Of a stretch of DNA of 64,000 bases, positions 13,132 to 24,875 are shown one piece after another. Every line of letters begins with the position of its first letter. Within the stretch, counting starts at the first letter, position 1. Made by a program: the position numbers and the translations under genes. The stretch comes from Pegea sp. RAD2-039 (Eukaryota; Chordata; Thaliacea; Salpida; Salpidae), in contig JAQGEQ010000079.1 in NCBI GenBank assembly GCA_034620365.1, positions 372,001 to 436,000 on the forward strand. Direction: 5' to 3'. The notes under the pieces are model-generated. The model saw nothing but the letters and a program-made list of their open reading frames with translations, did no database searches and had not been told where the DNA came from.

Positions 13132-16100
13132 GTCACGTATTACTTTAAATGATATTTGCTTTGATTAACGCAAAGAAGTATCAAAAAGATGACCTTTAGA
13201 CCTAATTGCAAACAAAATTTGATTAAAAAGTAGTCATAAGTCAATAAGCATATCATAATAACAGAAAAACAAATACATTTTAGCATTTTGAAATGGATTA
13301 ATTTAAATCTTTGAACAAAGTTGAAAGCACTGGGTAAAAAAAACAGAGTTGAAGTTAAGGTTAATCAAAAAAATAAAATTTTAATGAATAATAAGTTAAA
13401 AATAACTATTTAAAAAGTCAGAATAACCAGCAGAGTGGTTTTTATCTACCTATACATTTGATTATGTAATCAATCCATTTAACATTAACCATTATAATAT
13501 ATTTTGTTACTGGTTAATGATTTATGAAAGTAATTGAAAATTTATATACTTATTAATTGTATATCTATACAGTTCATAACTTACATAAAGTAAATTAACT
13601 TCTTATAAGAACAAATTATAAATTTATTGGAAGACAAATAAAAGTATTTGTTATAAGAAGAACAAAATTATATGAAAATCAACTTCAATAAATTTATTAA
13701 GCTATATATATTCAAAGAACAAATTTAAAGGTTTTGTAATTTATAAAAATAGAAACAAATTTCTCAGAACAAAAACACATAAATTAAACTTTTAAAATAC
13801 TTAAATTACTAATAAAATTTGATAACTTTTTATAAAAATAATTTATAATATCAGAGTTTACTATACGGCTTATTCTATAAAATTTATAAGTCTTAATTAA
13901 AAGCAGCTAATATAAATTCTAATTATAATAAATTAAAGTTAAATAATTGATTAACATTATAAGCTGCTAAAATAAACAATACTTTCTATTTCAAATACAT
14001 AAAGGTATATCTACTGATGACCAGATAATATTAAAGAATATAACAATCATAAGTTTTATAACCATGACAAAAAATTTTTAATTATATAAGCAAAGTAAAA
14101 TGGTTTAAAAATAAGTTTTAAATATATCAGAAATTTCAGGGATACACAAACATAACAAATAGAATATATAAAAAACATACATATTAAATAAATACAATTT
14201 TCAAGAATAAGAATAACATACTAGCCAAATTAAATGTTTATAGAATGAACAAATTATCTCAAAAATAAGTTAATATATTAAATTACTTAAAACGTTGTTT
14301 TAAAAACCAAAATAATATTATAAAAATGGTAACATTTTAATATTTATATGTATGGTATTATCAACTTAGTTTGAAAAGCTAAAGAATAAAATATTTTATA
14401 AAAAATAAAAAATTACAGTATAAGACCAACAAAGACTTATATTTTCTTACAAGCACAAACCTTTTATCTATGAAAGATTACATAAAGAGCAATTTGTTTA
14501 CTACCTAAAAATAAAATAGTGTAGGTACACAAATTAAGGTGAAACCCTGTAAATGATAACGTCAAAACTTTCAGGGCTGTAAATGGGCGAATTAAATAGA
14601 AAAATAAAATTTATAAAAGCGTCAACAAAACTATAAGATTAGTTAAACTATAACAGAAACAAACAATTTTAATAAAAAAATAATAAAATACGAATAATAA
14701 AAGCACTATAGTATCACTAACTTTATCACACAATATACTAATAAAAAATATAATGCAATCTTCTAATGAAAACAAAAGTTAAAACGTATGATAAAAGTAA
14801 TTCAAAAGAAGGTAAGGTCGAATTTAAGTTTTGTTAAGTTTTCAAAGAATATACTTGAACAAAAATTAATAAAGTTCGTAATAGTATTTATATTTTCTAG
14901 GTTACAGGGTTCGGAGACAGAGGAAGTGTTAGAGATATCCGTGATTTTCATAAAACAGTAGTTCTAGTAACTATGCATTCAAAGTTTTAAACAATTTCTT
15001 ATGCATAATAACAAAATAATCATATAAATTAATATAAAACTACAATATAATCATATTTTTCCAACCTTTTTGTACTTTGTACAATTACCTTATCAAAGAG
15101 AACAAACAATGTTTGAAAATCACTTAAAAATTTAAATAATTTACTGACAGACTGCTCCAAGGCTTCAACTTTGGCTGAAAATTCGTTGTTTTGTTTAGTT
15201 TAATAAAGTTCAAAATAAAGTAGTATTTCAATCAACTCATTATAAATGATCGATAATCATACGTATTTTCAATTTTCTGTTCTAGTTGTATATCGCCTTT
15301 TCAAGGCTGGCAGTGAGTGTAAAGCTCAAAAGATGATGCCTCTCATAACAAACCTGATAATTAAAATACTAATTTAATTAATTCATCATAAATGATAGAT
15401 AATCTAGTATAATTGAATCTTTCGTAGTTCTTTATCCTTTTAGAAAAGTATCTGCAGATAATACCGTACTATTCACTATTTACATTAAATTTTAAAGAAT
15501 TTTATTATTATAACTCAATAGATGTCAGATTTTCAAGTTTGATATATCACATTATATCGAGTGTAATAAAAAGTAATTGGGCTCATTAAATAAACGATTA
15601 TTTATCTTTAAAAATAATAAAAAGTAATTTAACAACTTTTATCTTTTGTCATTGATTTTTTCTTAAAAACGAAAGCTAGGTCTGATTCAAGTTTTAGTTT
15701 ACATACACAGATAAGTCTTTCACGATTTTACGATATCTCTTATGAATTGACAACAAGATACTATTCATTATTTTGAATATTTTACTTTTTATGATTTACT
15801 TTTAGGTGATATTTTACTACTTTTCCATCTTTAACTTTAACTTTCTCTTTAATTTTGTTATTTCTTATCTACATCATATCTTCGACAAATGCAAAAGTAT
15901 CAACATTTTGATCAAATCAACCTTATTTTAAAACTATTGTGTAGGTAGAGTTAATGTTTTGATATAAGACCTCTAAAGTTTAACTCTTTATAAGTTTGTA
16001 AATGAAATTTAATAAATTTGCTGTATTAAGACAAAAACGAAAACTTTGAAATAATTTAGATATCATCGGACAAAATATTTTTATATCAACAGAATGAGAA

Positions 16101-16655
16101 GTTATAAGAAAGAAAGAATAACTGTTATGTTGTCCAGATATTTTGATAAGTTTCCGATCTGGTTTTTGACGATGAAATAAATATTAAAATATATTTTTAA
16201 ACATTTAAGTACTGAATGTTACAGTTTAAAGGTAAGATTTTGTACAAACCGTATAAACAGCAAAAAGTAAATTTAAGATTAATATCAATTGCACAAACTT
16301 TTATTCATTTCAAAGTACATCTGTAATTTGAATTATTTAAATAAGTATCCAATAAAAACAATTGAATCAAAACTAAAATTTTACTTTTGTATCAAATTAT
16401 ACTTTGAATAGAATTATTTACAACTTGCTACGAAAATCCCATGCAATTTTCAAGACATATTCAATTGTTAGGTAACAATTGGTAGTATTCGTGACGTAAT
16501 AATAACATTTACAACATTTGATTAGTTGAAACATTTTTCATTAATTTTTTCTACAGTTTTCTCATTTATTTGAATAAATCTTCGGTATTGATTAATTTTG
16601 ATAAAAACTTTATTTGATAGTTATTCTTATTATCAAATTATTTTTACAAATAACT
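13132..16655. other. AT-rich region, no firm gene
   Basis: Very AT-rich. Apart from a doubtful minus-strand exon cluster at about 14.8-15.4 kb (listed separately) I see no coding signal. The part next to 13131 should hold the antizyme promoter and 5' UTR, but no motif is clear. Confidence 0.5.
14810..15355 (-). other. Possible small minus-strand gene (exon-like segments)
   Basis: A segment at about 15174-15090 reads as a coiled-coil-like peptide (KVEALEQSVSKLFKFLSDF) and is bounded by an AATTTTCAG acceptor and an AAG/GTAATT donor. An open stretch lies 5' of it at about 15345-15290 (VCYERHHLLSF), and another 3' of it at about 14960-14810 reads to a stop. The three were not joined with confidence and no family is recognised. 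May be chance. Confidence 0.2.
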
Positions 16656-17057
16656 ATGCTGAGTAAATCAGTACAAGCTCTTAGAACTTGGGTTTCAGTC
16701 TTTTTTATGGCTGCTCCTATTTCTTACTTTTATAGTTTCGATGACGCAGTAAGCAGCATAAACAGTTTGTTGTTCTCTACTCAGCCTGAAGTTGTGGAAG
16801 AACCCACAAATTGGCAATTATTGAAACCAATAAGCAATTATGTTTCTGAAAAAGAACCAGAAAAAAGCTGGATTGAATTAGTACAAAATTTAGAAATGGA
16901 AAAGCTAATTGAAATGCTTGGCAGTAAAATTGATGAGTTTATAGAAAACTTTGAGTTTAAACAACTTCAAGAAAAGGAATTGATAATACAAATACTGTTC
17001 GCAGCTGTGGTGGTTGGGTTGACCATCAACTTTCTAATTCGTTTCCTCAAATTGTAA
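16656..17057 (+). CDS. Unknown 133-aa protein with N- and C-terminal membrane segments (copy 1)
   Basis: I do not recognise the family. The frame runs from MLSKSVQALRTW to a stop after FLIRFLKL. A hydrophobic N-terminal segment (about residues 9-27, WVSVFFMAAPISYF) is followed by an acidic middle rich in E and K (EEPTNWQLLKP, EKEPEKSWIEL). A strong C-terminal hydrophobic stretch (about 107-127, IIQILFAAVVVGLTINFL) ends in a basic tail, as in tail-anchored proteins. An in-frame ATG lies 14 codons upstream (16614), but similarity to the other copy begins at 16656, so I use that. The N-terminal FFMAAP vaguely recalls mitochondrial inner-membrane peptidases, but no catalytic region follows. Near-identity with copy 2 on the opposite strand shows both frames are kept intact. 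Confidence 0.6.
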   Translation: MLSKSVQALRTWVSVFFMAAPISYFYSFDDAVSSINSLLFSTQPEVVEEPTNWQLLKPISNYVSEKEPEKSWIELVQNLEMEKLIEMLGSKIDEFIENFEFKQLQEKELIIQILFAAVVVGLTINFLIRFLKL

Positions 17058-17549
17058 TTAACATTTCTATTTCAGTTTTTATTTATATCTATTAAAATTT
17101 GGAATTACTTACTAACTTTTTTATTCAGTTTTATGTTTTTTGTTCAAATTATTTCTCTAAATCAAATGCAATATAACTGAATATTCTTGCCAGTATGTAT
17201 TAATACTAAAATTATGATAAGTTTTATTTTTGCAAAATATTTTGGTACAAATACTTTTTGAAATCTAAATTAACAAATTAATTATTGATTACAGGGTGAT
17301 AAAAATAATTTGGAAGATATCTACAATTTGTTTGATTAAAACTCTTCGATATATTAAAGCTTGCTGTGATTATAAACAAAATGAAGTAAGTTTTTTAACT
17401 GTCCTAACTAACAAATATAAGTCCTTATAATTTGGTTACTTATAATGTTATATGAATAATTAAATTAATATTTTAATTTTTTGTTTTCTTTGTGATTATT
17501 CAACATTTAATTTTTCTAGAAAAACAAAAAATGTCTTGAAATACTGAAA

Positions 17550-17816
17550 ATGGTTGAAGGCAAAATTTTAGAATGTCAAGAACAAGTAAAAATGTGTGAA
17601 GATATGGTTAATAAAAACGATTATCTTAAAAATCCAGTGAGTATCTACATTTCATGAAATTTTCAAATTATAAAAGTTTGTTTATAGAATGAAGGAGCTT
17701 TGGTTAAGAAAATGTTAGATGATCAGTTTGCAAAATTTACCACTAGTCTTGATCAGATGAAGAGCATGGAGTCATTAATTGCTCCTATATTGAAAGCAAG
17801 TGGCTTCAAATTTTGA
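17550..17816 (+). CDS. Unknown small coiled-coil-like protein, at least 2 coding exons
   Basis: Exons 17520-17636 and 17688-17816 join in phase 0 across a 51-nt intron (GTGAGT/TTATAG) and end at TGA 17816. From the first in-frame ATG (17550) the product is 71 aa: MVEGKILECQEQVKM at the start, LKASGFKF at the end. An earlier exon-like segment at 17295-17385 is open in the joining frame (ends CCDYKQNE, donor GTAAGT, acceptor ATTACAG) and may add N-terminal residues. I could not splice it to the 133-aa frame upstream in a matching phase, so I treat this as a separate transcription unit or an operon partner. The charged, helical composition suggests a small scaffold subunit; no family recognised. 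Confidence 0.5.
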
Positions 17817-18123
17817 TAACATCACATTTTTGCCGCAGATAAAATAATGAATAATGTTTTATTTTTCAGAATTGATAAACAAAACTGTAAACTGTAAAAC
17901 TCTGATGTTTCTGGAGAACTATCGAATCTAAACAACGACTTTAGTTTGTAAAAGTATCAGAATAAAAACTCTTTTATAAAAGGAGAAAAACAACAGCTCA
18001 ATATTTCGGAGTCATCCACCACCAGCATCAAATTTTTATAGTTTAAAATATCAAACACTTTTTCTATTGTGTTTTGGGTTATATATGCGTGTTTTTCGTG
18101 TTTAATAAAATCTAATAACAATA

Positions 18124-20510
18124 ACTTTTTATAGCGCTCTCATTGAACTGTAGTTTTGTTTTAATTTTAATAAATTCCTTTTAAATTCTAACAACTCTAC
18201 GCTTTTATTTCTTTATTAGTTCAGCTTAACCTAAATTGATATATAAGAAAATTAGTAACTTTTCAATTGTATCAATCAGAAACACTTCTTCCTATTGAGT
18301 TTTTGCGCCTAGGAAGCCTTCAGCTTAGTTTGAAAGCTTCTAGTTGAAAGTCAATTATATAATTTTTATGACATGAACAATCGAAACAACCAGTAAAAAT
18401 TTATCTGCAGTTTTTCATTAATTTTTTCCGTTTAATTGTCTACTTATCAAATTATTTTGAAGTTTTATAATCCTACGAAAACTGATAACGCTTCTAAAGA
18501 CCCAAAAATATTATGATGATGTTAAGACCATTTGTTTCGAAATATAAATTTTGCAACGTTTATAAAAATAACTTTAATTCTGAATTTCAGGGTCTTTAAC
18601 AAAATGTAGTAAATTACTCAAGTAAACATCAGTGATATTTTGTGTATTTCTGCAAATATCATATTTAAGGTGAATTTTGTCTTAAAAACCAGCTTATAAA
18701 GTTTCTTATACATGAAAGTTGACATGAAAATCATAACTTTCGCTACTATTACAAACGAGATAATTTGTAAAAGTTATTTTGAAAGACTCATCAATAAACC
18801 ATTTTATTTAATGAAATATACATTTTATTCTTTAAATGAAATGTTTTTAGGGATAGAAATTAATATAATATATATAAAGAAAAATATATAAAATATATAA
18901 TAACTAAAATTTAAGAAAAATTTTATGTCAATAATATGAAAAAAAAATTATTCCAAAGCAAAAAACTTTTCAATTCGTCCGTAAGTAAAAACTTCAACTT
19001 TTAAAAATCAACATTTTACAACTCATTACGAAAGTAATACTCCATGTGACATCCTTCATTTTGCTAAAGCTTTTGATTCTGTTCCACACAACAAGCTCAT
19101 TACTGTATTGAAAAACATAAAAATCAGCAACTCTATCTTAAAATGGATTGAAGATTTCTTATCAGGTAGAACCCAACGAACCAGTGTAGAAAGATCTTTA
19201 TCTACTCTTAGTAAAGTCACCAGCGGCGTTCCCCAAGGTTCCGTCCTGGGTCCACTTCTCTTTTTGATTTTCATTGAAGACCTCATCAGAAGACTAATAA
19301 CAGTAGACAATGTCAGTGTGTTTGTGTATACAGACGACATCAAGCTATTATCTGGTTCTCACTCAAAACTCCAAACTGCACTAAGTATTGTAGAAAACTG
19401 GTCTGCAAATTGGTAACTTAAAATCCAGCCAACAAAGTCTGAAGTTATAACATTCTCCCGTAAGCCAGCTGCCAACTTCAGCAACCAATACTACATCAAT
19501 GGATCTATTCTTGAACGAGTATCCTCAGTCATAGACCTCGGCATTACTCTGACATCTGACTTCAAATGGCACAGTTATGTTTCCAGAATCTTTGGAAAAT
19601 CTATCAAGCTTGTCCACCTCATCATAAAGACTTTTAATTCTAAAGATCCATGGTTTTACGTCAACCTTTTCAAACTGTACATACACCCTATTCTTGAATA
19701 CAATGTCAGTGCATGGATGCCATATCAAGTTGGTGATATCAGAAAAATCGAATCTGTTCAGGCAACATTTACGAGATTAGTTTGCAGGAAACTTAATATC
19801 AAATACGAGAGTTATAAGCATCGTCTCAGCTTCTTCAATCTAGATACTTTGGAAATTTGACGGATTAAATACGACCTTATTCTGATTTTTAAAATTATTC
19901 ACAACCTAATTGATCTTCAGTTTGATGACTTTTTCTCCATTAGTCCCTCCCTCAAGTTATATCAACTTAGAAGACATAAATTACATCTTAATAAGCCCAC
20001 TCCACCAGCTACGTTAACCAGATTAAGTTTTTTCTCATACCGCACAATCAGTACATGGAACAATCTGCCATCAGAGATTGTCATGTCAAAATCACTTATG
20101 CTGTTCAAGAAAAAGCTGAATTGTTATAATATCGCCAACATTGCCATTTCTAAACTGTGAATTTTTCTCTTTTACAATACTATGATTCTGTGCAATTCTT
20201 CATTGTCATATGCTTTTTCGTTTACACGTCAAATAGATCTAATTTGTAGAATGTGTGTTAGCGAGAGGTGCTCTCTTTAGGCACCCTCCTTCACATTTAT
20301 TGTAATAAATAAAATAAATAAATAAATTTTCATCAAGTTGTACATAAATCAATTTATATAACTTTAAAGATGGAATAGAAGCAGTTAGATGATTTCTACT
20401 AATTAATGAAATAGTTTTTAGTCAGATACGTTTACAAACTAAAAAAGTTTTTTTTTCAAACATTTTCAAATAGCTGTTTGTCATAATATTCAAGATTTGA
20501 AAGTGTTATG
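18124..20510. other. Spacer of the inverted duplication
   Basis: Unique DNA between the arms. It holds a 5'-truncated LINE at about 19041-20328. The remainder (18124-19040 and 20329-20510) is AT-rich with nothing recognisable. Confidence 0.8.
19041..20328 (+). mobile_element. 5'-truncated non-LTR retrotransposon (jockey/CR1-like), copy 1
   Basis: Reverse-transcriptase motifs in order: AKAFDSVPHNKL (motif A), SGVPQGSVLGPLLF (motif B) and a motif C reading YTDD where YADD is usual. The C-terminal thumb region continues with HPILEYNVSAWM and FSYRTISTWNNLPSEI to a stop at about 20159. The frame is broken by TAA after SANW (about 19414) and TGA at about 19857, so the copy is dead. The 3' end carries a conserved GCGAGAGGTGCTCTC hairpin-like segment and a tail of TAAA-type repeats. 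Endonuclease and 5' portion are missing. Confidence 0.88.
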
Positions 20511-20817
20511 TATTGTAATTAGATTTTATTAAACACGAAAAACACGCATATATAACCCAAGACACAATAGAAAAAGTGTTTGATATTTTAAACTATAAAA
20601 ATTTGATGCTGGTGGTGGATGACTCCGAAATATTGAGCTGTTGTTTTTCTCCTTTTATAAAAGAGTTTTTATTCTGATACTTTTACAAACTGAAGTCGTT
20701 GTTTAGATTCGATAGTTCTCCAGAAACATCAGAGTTTTATAGTTTACAGTTTTGTTTATCAATTCTGAAAAATAAAACATTATTCATTATTTTATCTGCG
20801 GCAAAAATGTGATGTTA

Positions 20818-21306
20818 TCAAAATTTGAAGCCACTTGCTTTCAATATAGGAGAAATTAACGACTCCATGCTCTTCATCTGATCAAGATTACAGTTAAATT
20901 TTGCAAGTTGATCATCTAACATTTTCTTAACCAAAGCTCCTTCATTCTATAAACAAACAAACTTTTATAATTTGATTATTTCATGAAATGTAGATACTCA
21001 CTGGATTTTTAAGATAATCGTTTTTATTAACCATATCTTCACACATTTTTACTTGTACATTCTAAAATAACCATTTTCAGTAATAGAAAAATTAAATGTT
21101 GAATAATCAAAAGAAAACAAAAAATTAAAATATTAATTTAATTATTCATATAACATTAAAAGTAACCAAACTATAAGGACTTATGTTTTTTAGTTAGGAC
21201 AGTTATAAAACTTACTTCATTTTGTTTATAATCACAGCAAGCTTTAATATATCGAAGAGTTTTAATCAAACAAATTGTAGATATCTTCCAAATTATTTTT
21301 ATCACC
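20818..21306 (-). pseudogene. Decaying copy of the small coiled-coil-like gene
   Basis: Matches 17295-17816 of the left arm. The last exon (20946-20818) is intact to the stop with a few substitutions (KFTTSLDQ against KFNCNLDQ). The middle exon has lost its acceptor and first codons, has a 9-nt deletion and a 5-nt deletion that shifts the frame. The first exon-like segment (21306-21216) and its donor remain. Rescue by another acceptor (TTTTAG just downstream) is possible but would remove most of the exon. Confidence 0.6.
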
Positions 21307-21543
21307 CTGTAATCAATAATTAATTTGTTAATTTAGATTTCAAAAAGTATTTGTACCAAAATTTTTTGCAAATATAAAACTTATCATAATTTTAGTATTA
21401 ATACATACTGGCAAGAATATTCAGTTATATTGCATTTGATTTAGAGAAATAATTTGAACAAAAAACATAAAACTGAATAAAAAAGTTAGTAAGTAATTCC
21501 AAATTTTAATAGATATAAATAAAAACTGAAATAGAAATGTTAA

Positions 21544-21945
21544 TTACAATTTGAGGAAACGAATTATAAAGTTGATGGTCAACCCAACCACCACAGCTGC
21601 GAACAGTATTTGTATTATCAATTCCTTTTCTTGAAGTTGTTTAAACTCAAAGTTTTCTATAAACTCATCAATTTTACTGCTAAGCATTTCAATTAGCTTT
21701 TCCATTTCTAAATTTTGTACTAATTCAATCCAGCTTTTTTCTGGTTCTTTTTCAGAAACATAATTGCTTATTGGTTTCAATAATTGCCAATTTGTGGGTT
21801 CTTCCACAACTTCAGGCTGAGTAGAGAACAACAAACTGTTTATGCTGCTTACTGCGTCATCGAAACTATAAAAGTAAGAAATAGGAGCAGCCATAAAAAA
21901 GACTGAAACCCAAGTTCTAAGAGCTTGTACTGATTTACTCAGCAT
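21544..21945 (-). CDS. Unknown 133-aa protein with N- and C-terminal membrane segments (copy 2)
   Basis: Second copy of the 16656-17057 gene on the opposite strand, also fully open. The differences I see include G to S before KIDEF and L to I in the last membrane segment. The ATG lies 6 nt after a TTTTGTACAG acceptor-like site that copy 1 lacks at the same place, so the two copies use different 5' sequences. An in-frame upstream ATG exists at 22035 but lies outside the shared region. Confidence 0.6.
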   Translation of the reverse strand: MLSKSVQALRTWVSVFFMAAPISYFYSFDDAVSSINSLLFSTQPEVVEEPTNWQLLKPISNYVSEKEPEKSWIELVQNLEMEKLIEMLSSKIDEFIENFEFKQLQEKELIIQILFAAVVVGLTINFIIRFLKL

Positions 21946-23194
21946 TTTACTCTGTACAAAATAGTTCAGAAGAATAGAAATAATTTGCAAATAAAGTTGT
22001 CTATTTATGTTAACTGAAATCGAAGAGTTATCCAAATAAGTCAGTTTTATATAATAAAATGCCGAAAGTTTTTTAATTTGTTCAATTATTATAATTGTGA
22101 TTATTACGTCATTAATAGCTTGCTCTAATTCTTAGCCTTCACAGAAAACTTGATATGACTTTTTCTAGATATTTGTGAAAACTGATCAACTTATGATTTG
22201 GTTTCTTAAATTAAATCTATATTTATAAAATGTTTAAATTGGAAGAATTTTTGTTAATTGAATCAATTCTTTTTAAACTCAAAATGTTAAATTCAAACCT
22301 AAAATTAAAAGTCCAAATTTAAATAAATGACAAAAGCTTGAAAGGTTTCATAAACACTTATTTAGGAAATATTTTATTATATAAAGTTCAAACAGTAAAG
22401 ATATCAAGTAAAAATGAATTTTATATTTAATTCTTTAAGCCCTATATGTTTTCATCGTAAATCGAATAATTTAGATTAAAATTTTGTATCCAAAGTTTTT
22501 TTCGTTTTGTAAAGTAAATTGCAGTCATCAGATCTTGTAATTATAAAAACAGATTTCTTTTTAAGTTAGTTTTGCTCTTAAAAATATCTTGAACTTTTTG
22601 TGTGAATGAAGTTACTCAAAATTATTATACAATTTGGGAAGCCAAATTTTGTACAGGTTTCTTTTTGGTTTCTTGATCAAATTTTTTATACATTTAAAAA
22701 TGTTCACTACTTCTCAAATTGACGCTAAAAATGTTTTAACAAATTTAAAATTCTGCTTTAAAATAATCGTATGTAAAATATCAGTGAAATAACTGCAGTT
22801 ACTTCGATAGTTTTGAAATGTTTGATAGAAGAGTTTTTAGCGCATACGTAAATGTCATTTGTTAGAGACATGCACCTTTTGTATAGAATCTGTTGTGTAA
22901 TCTGTTGTAGTATTTGTAGTGCTGGTTAAGCGTGTTAAGCGTATTTTATAAGAGAGTAAGGCTTTTCCAAAGAATTCTAACCATTGTACTTGCTAGATAA
23001 AGAAATCTTTACAAATTTAACAATTTTTTTTCATTTTTTGCTTTAATTCTTTAAAAGTATTTACAATAAACACTTGTCTCAAGTGAATGGTTTACAGCTA
23101 GGATTTTTATAATACAAAAACAGTTTTTAAATTACCATGATAATTAATTCTTATATTTGACTAGGAGTGTTTTTTTATAATCATAATCATATAA
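21946..23194. other. AT-rich region without a recognised gene
   Basis: No protein similarity seen on either strand. The part next to 21945 should include the 5' region of the copy 2 gene. Confidence 0.5.
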
Positions 23195-23600
23195 GAATCC
23201 AACAAACTCGTGTTGAGAAATTCTTTATCTACTTCTAGTCAAATCACTAGTGGTGTTCCTCAGGGTTCCGTTCTGGGTCCCTTTCTCTTTTTAATTTTCA
23301 TTGAAGACCTCATCAGAAGACTAGTAGCAGTAGATGACGTCAGAGTGTTTGTGTATGCAGATGATATCAACCTATTATCTTCTAATCTTTCAAAACTTCT
23401 AACTGCACTACACACTGGAGAAAACTGGTCTATGAGCTGGCAGCTCAGAATCCAGCCCACAAAGTCTGAAGTGGATTGTACGTACGTCCAATTCTTGAAT
23501 ACAACGTCAGTGCATGGTCAGTACAATGTGTGTTAGCGAGAAGTGCTCTCTTCAGGAACCCTTTTTCGCGTTTATTGTAATAGATAAGTAAATAAATTTA
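23195..23600 (+). mobile_element. Internally deleted LINE, copy 2 of the same family
   Basis: Starts at the segment corresponding to TQRTSVE of copy 1 and has SGVPQGSVLGPFLF and an intact YADD. It reads through WQLRIQPTKSEV where copy 1 has a stop. It then jumps directly to the VQFLNTTSVHG segment and to the 3' end (GTGTGTTAGCGAGAAGTGCTCTC, AAATAAATT), so most of the C-terminal half is deleted. Same strand as copy 1, about 4 kb away. Confidence 0.85.
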
Positions 23601-24309
23601 TGACTGCAGAAGGATAATGAAATAGTCTTTTTATCTATCACAGTTTAACATAATTAGTTGAAGTTACAAATAAGTACTTCTACATAAATGAAATAAGCTT
23701 TCAAAGTACACTTATGAGGTTGCAGTTAACAAATCAATCTGTGGTCATCATTTCCATCTGATATAAACTTGTCTCAGAGAAATAGTCAATTCCTCTATAC
23801 AATTCTGCTAACAACAAATTTCTAGATTTTACAAATTCCCTGTTTTCATGATAGGTAGTCATATCTTTGATCTTTTTCCAGGACTTAACAGAGTTTTATC
23901 TTGTTCTCTCTTCTCTTTCAGCGGCGACCATTTTGGTATTTCGTTAATAATTCAATTTAATCTATATGCAGACGTCTCTAATGGTGACGTGGCTTATTCG
24001 TACTTCTAAACTATCTACTCTTTCCTAACTGGAAATATAATCTCGACGATGAGCTCGACGATTTCTAACTTTTTTAAAGATCTTATTTTTTAAATTTAGA
24101 AGTAATCTTGACTTAAACTGAAATCAAAAAAATCCAACTAAAAATATTCTATAATTTATTCTAAGTTTCTTCAAAAAATAAACTTAAATAAAACAGTTTT
24201 ATAGACAGCAAGAAGCTGTAAGACAGAATAACTAAATCAAACTAAAATTTAAAAAACTTTTGCTACAAAATGAATCGAGTCTTTAGACTACAAATATTAG
24301 TTTCTACAA
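23601..24309. other. Region between the LINE remnant and the dynein gene 3' end
   Basis: No gene seen. It should contain the 3' UTR and poly(A) site of the minus-strand dynein gene just below 24310; no poly(A) signal could be chosen confidently. Confidence 0.45.
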
Positions 24310-24875
24310 TTAATATGGTCGAATAGTTGCTTTGACTCCTCGCAAACTCCACTTTGAAGGTGATACATTTTCTTTTGTTATTTGGAGAAAGAACAAAGGA
24401 GAAGATGAAGATGTATCCAAATAAACGGGAAGACCAGATGTAGATCTGAGATGTCAAAACTGATCAACTGTTTGAAGATTTAAAACTTCACCTGTTTGCT
24501 TGATTGTTCATTTGCTTCTTTTCGCTGAGAAAATTGATACGGATAATTGGAAGAGCAACAGATGGTGATCTTGCTGCTTGATCTATCAACTCCAAGTTGG
24601 ATTTATCCCAATCTGCGCCCCACAGATAAACTCCTGATATAAAGAAGCCATCCGAAGGTGGATCTCTCAACTGTATGGAAGATCATAGCAAGAGTGAGGT
24701 CTTTAAGATCAACACTAACATGATCTTTTTCACGAAGAGTAACTTCAGCATGTAATATTATTCTTTCAGAAGCACCCGAAGGACTCTTTAGTGCCTCTTG
24801 ATGGAGGAGCGATAAAAGAGCTTGAGGTCGAGTGAATGCTCCCAGCCAAAAGACTGCAGCTGCTTGCCTCTTACC
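24310..24875 (-). other. Dynein C-terminal domain, last three resolved exons
   Basis: Exon 24875-24720 carries the conserved FWLxxFxxPQAxL segment. Exon 24670-24492 carries DGFFISGVYLWGADWD and ALPIIRINFL. Exon 24445-24310 carries LPVYLDTS and the terminal W-x-L-R-G-V. Phases agree at both junctions. The ending is shorter than in most axonemal heavy chains. Confidence 0.8.

Larger units (their letters stand above)
16656..18123 (+). repeat. Inverted duplication, left arm
   Basis: The reverse complement of this segment is present at 20511-21945. Similarity starts at the ATG of the first gene (16656) and ends about at 18123, just past the TTTAATAAAATCTAAT motif. Exons and introns are both shared, so this is a DNA-level duplication rather than retroposition. 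Most of the arms match closely, with scattered substitutions and small indels. Confidence 0.92.
20511..21945 (-). repeat. Inverted duplication, right arm
   Basis: Reverse-complement partner of 16656-18123, about 30 bp shorter because of small deletions, chiefly in the second gene. Beyond 21945 (upstream of the ATG on this strand) the two copies diverge at once. Confidence 0.92.

Noticed and set aside
17295..17385. Splicing the 133-aa frame directly to the downstream exons
   Set aside because: The downstream exon needs a phase-2 donor and I found none in the 133-aa frame; the candidate GT sites are phase 0 or 1.
23260..23460. Minus-strand open frame over LINE copy 2, and a similar one at 19056-19343
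   Set aside because: Antisense shadows of the reverse-transcriptase frame.
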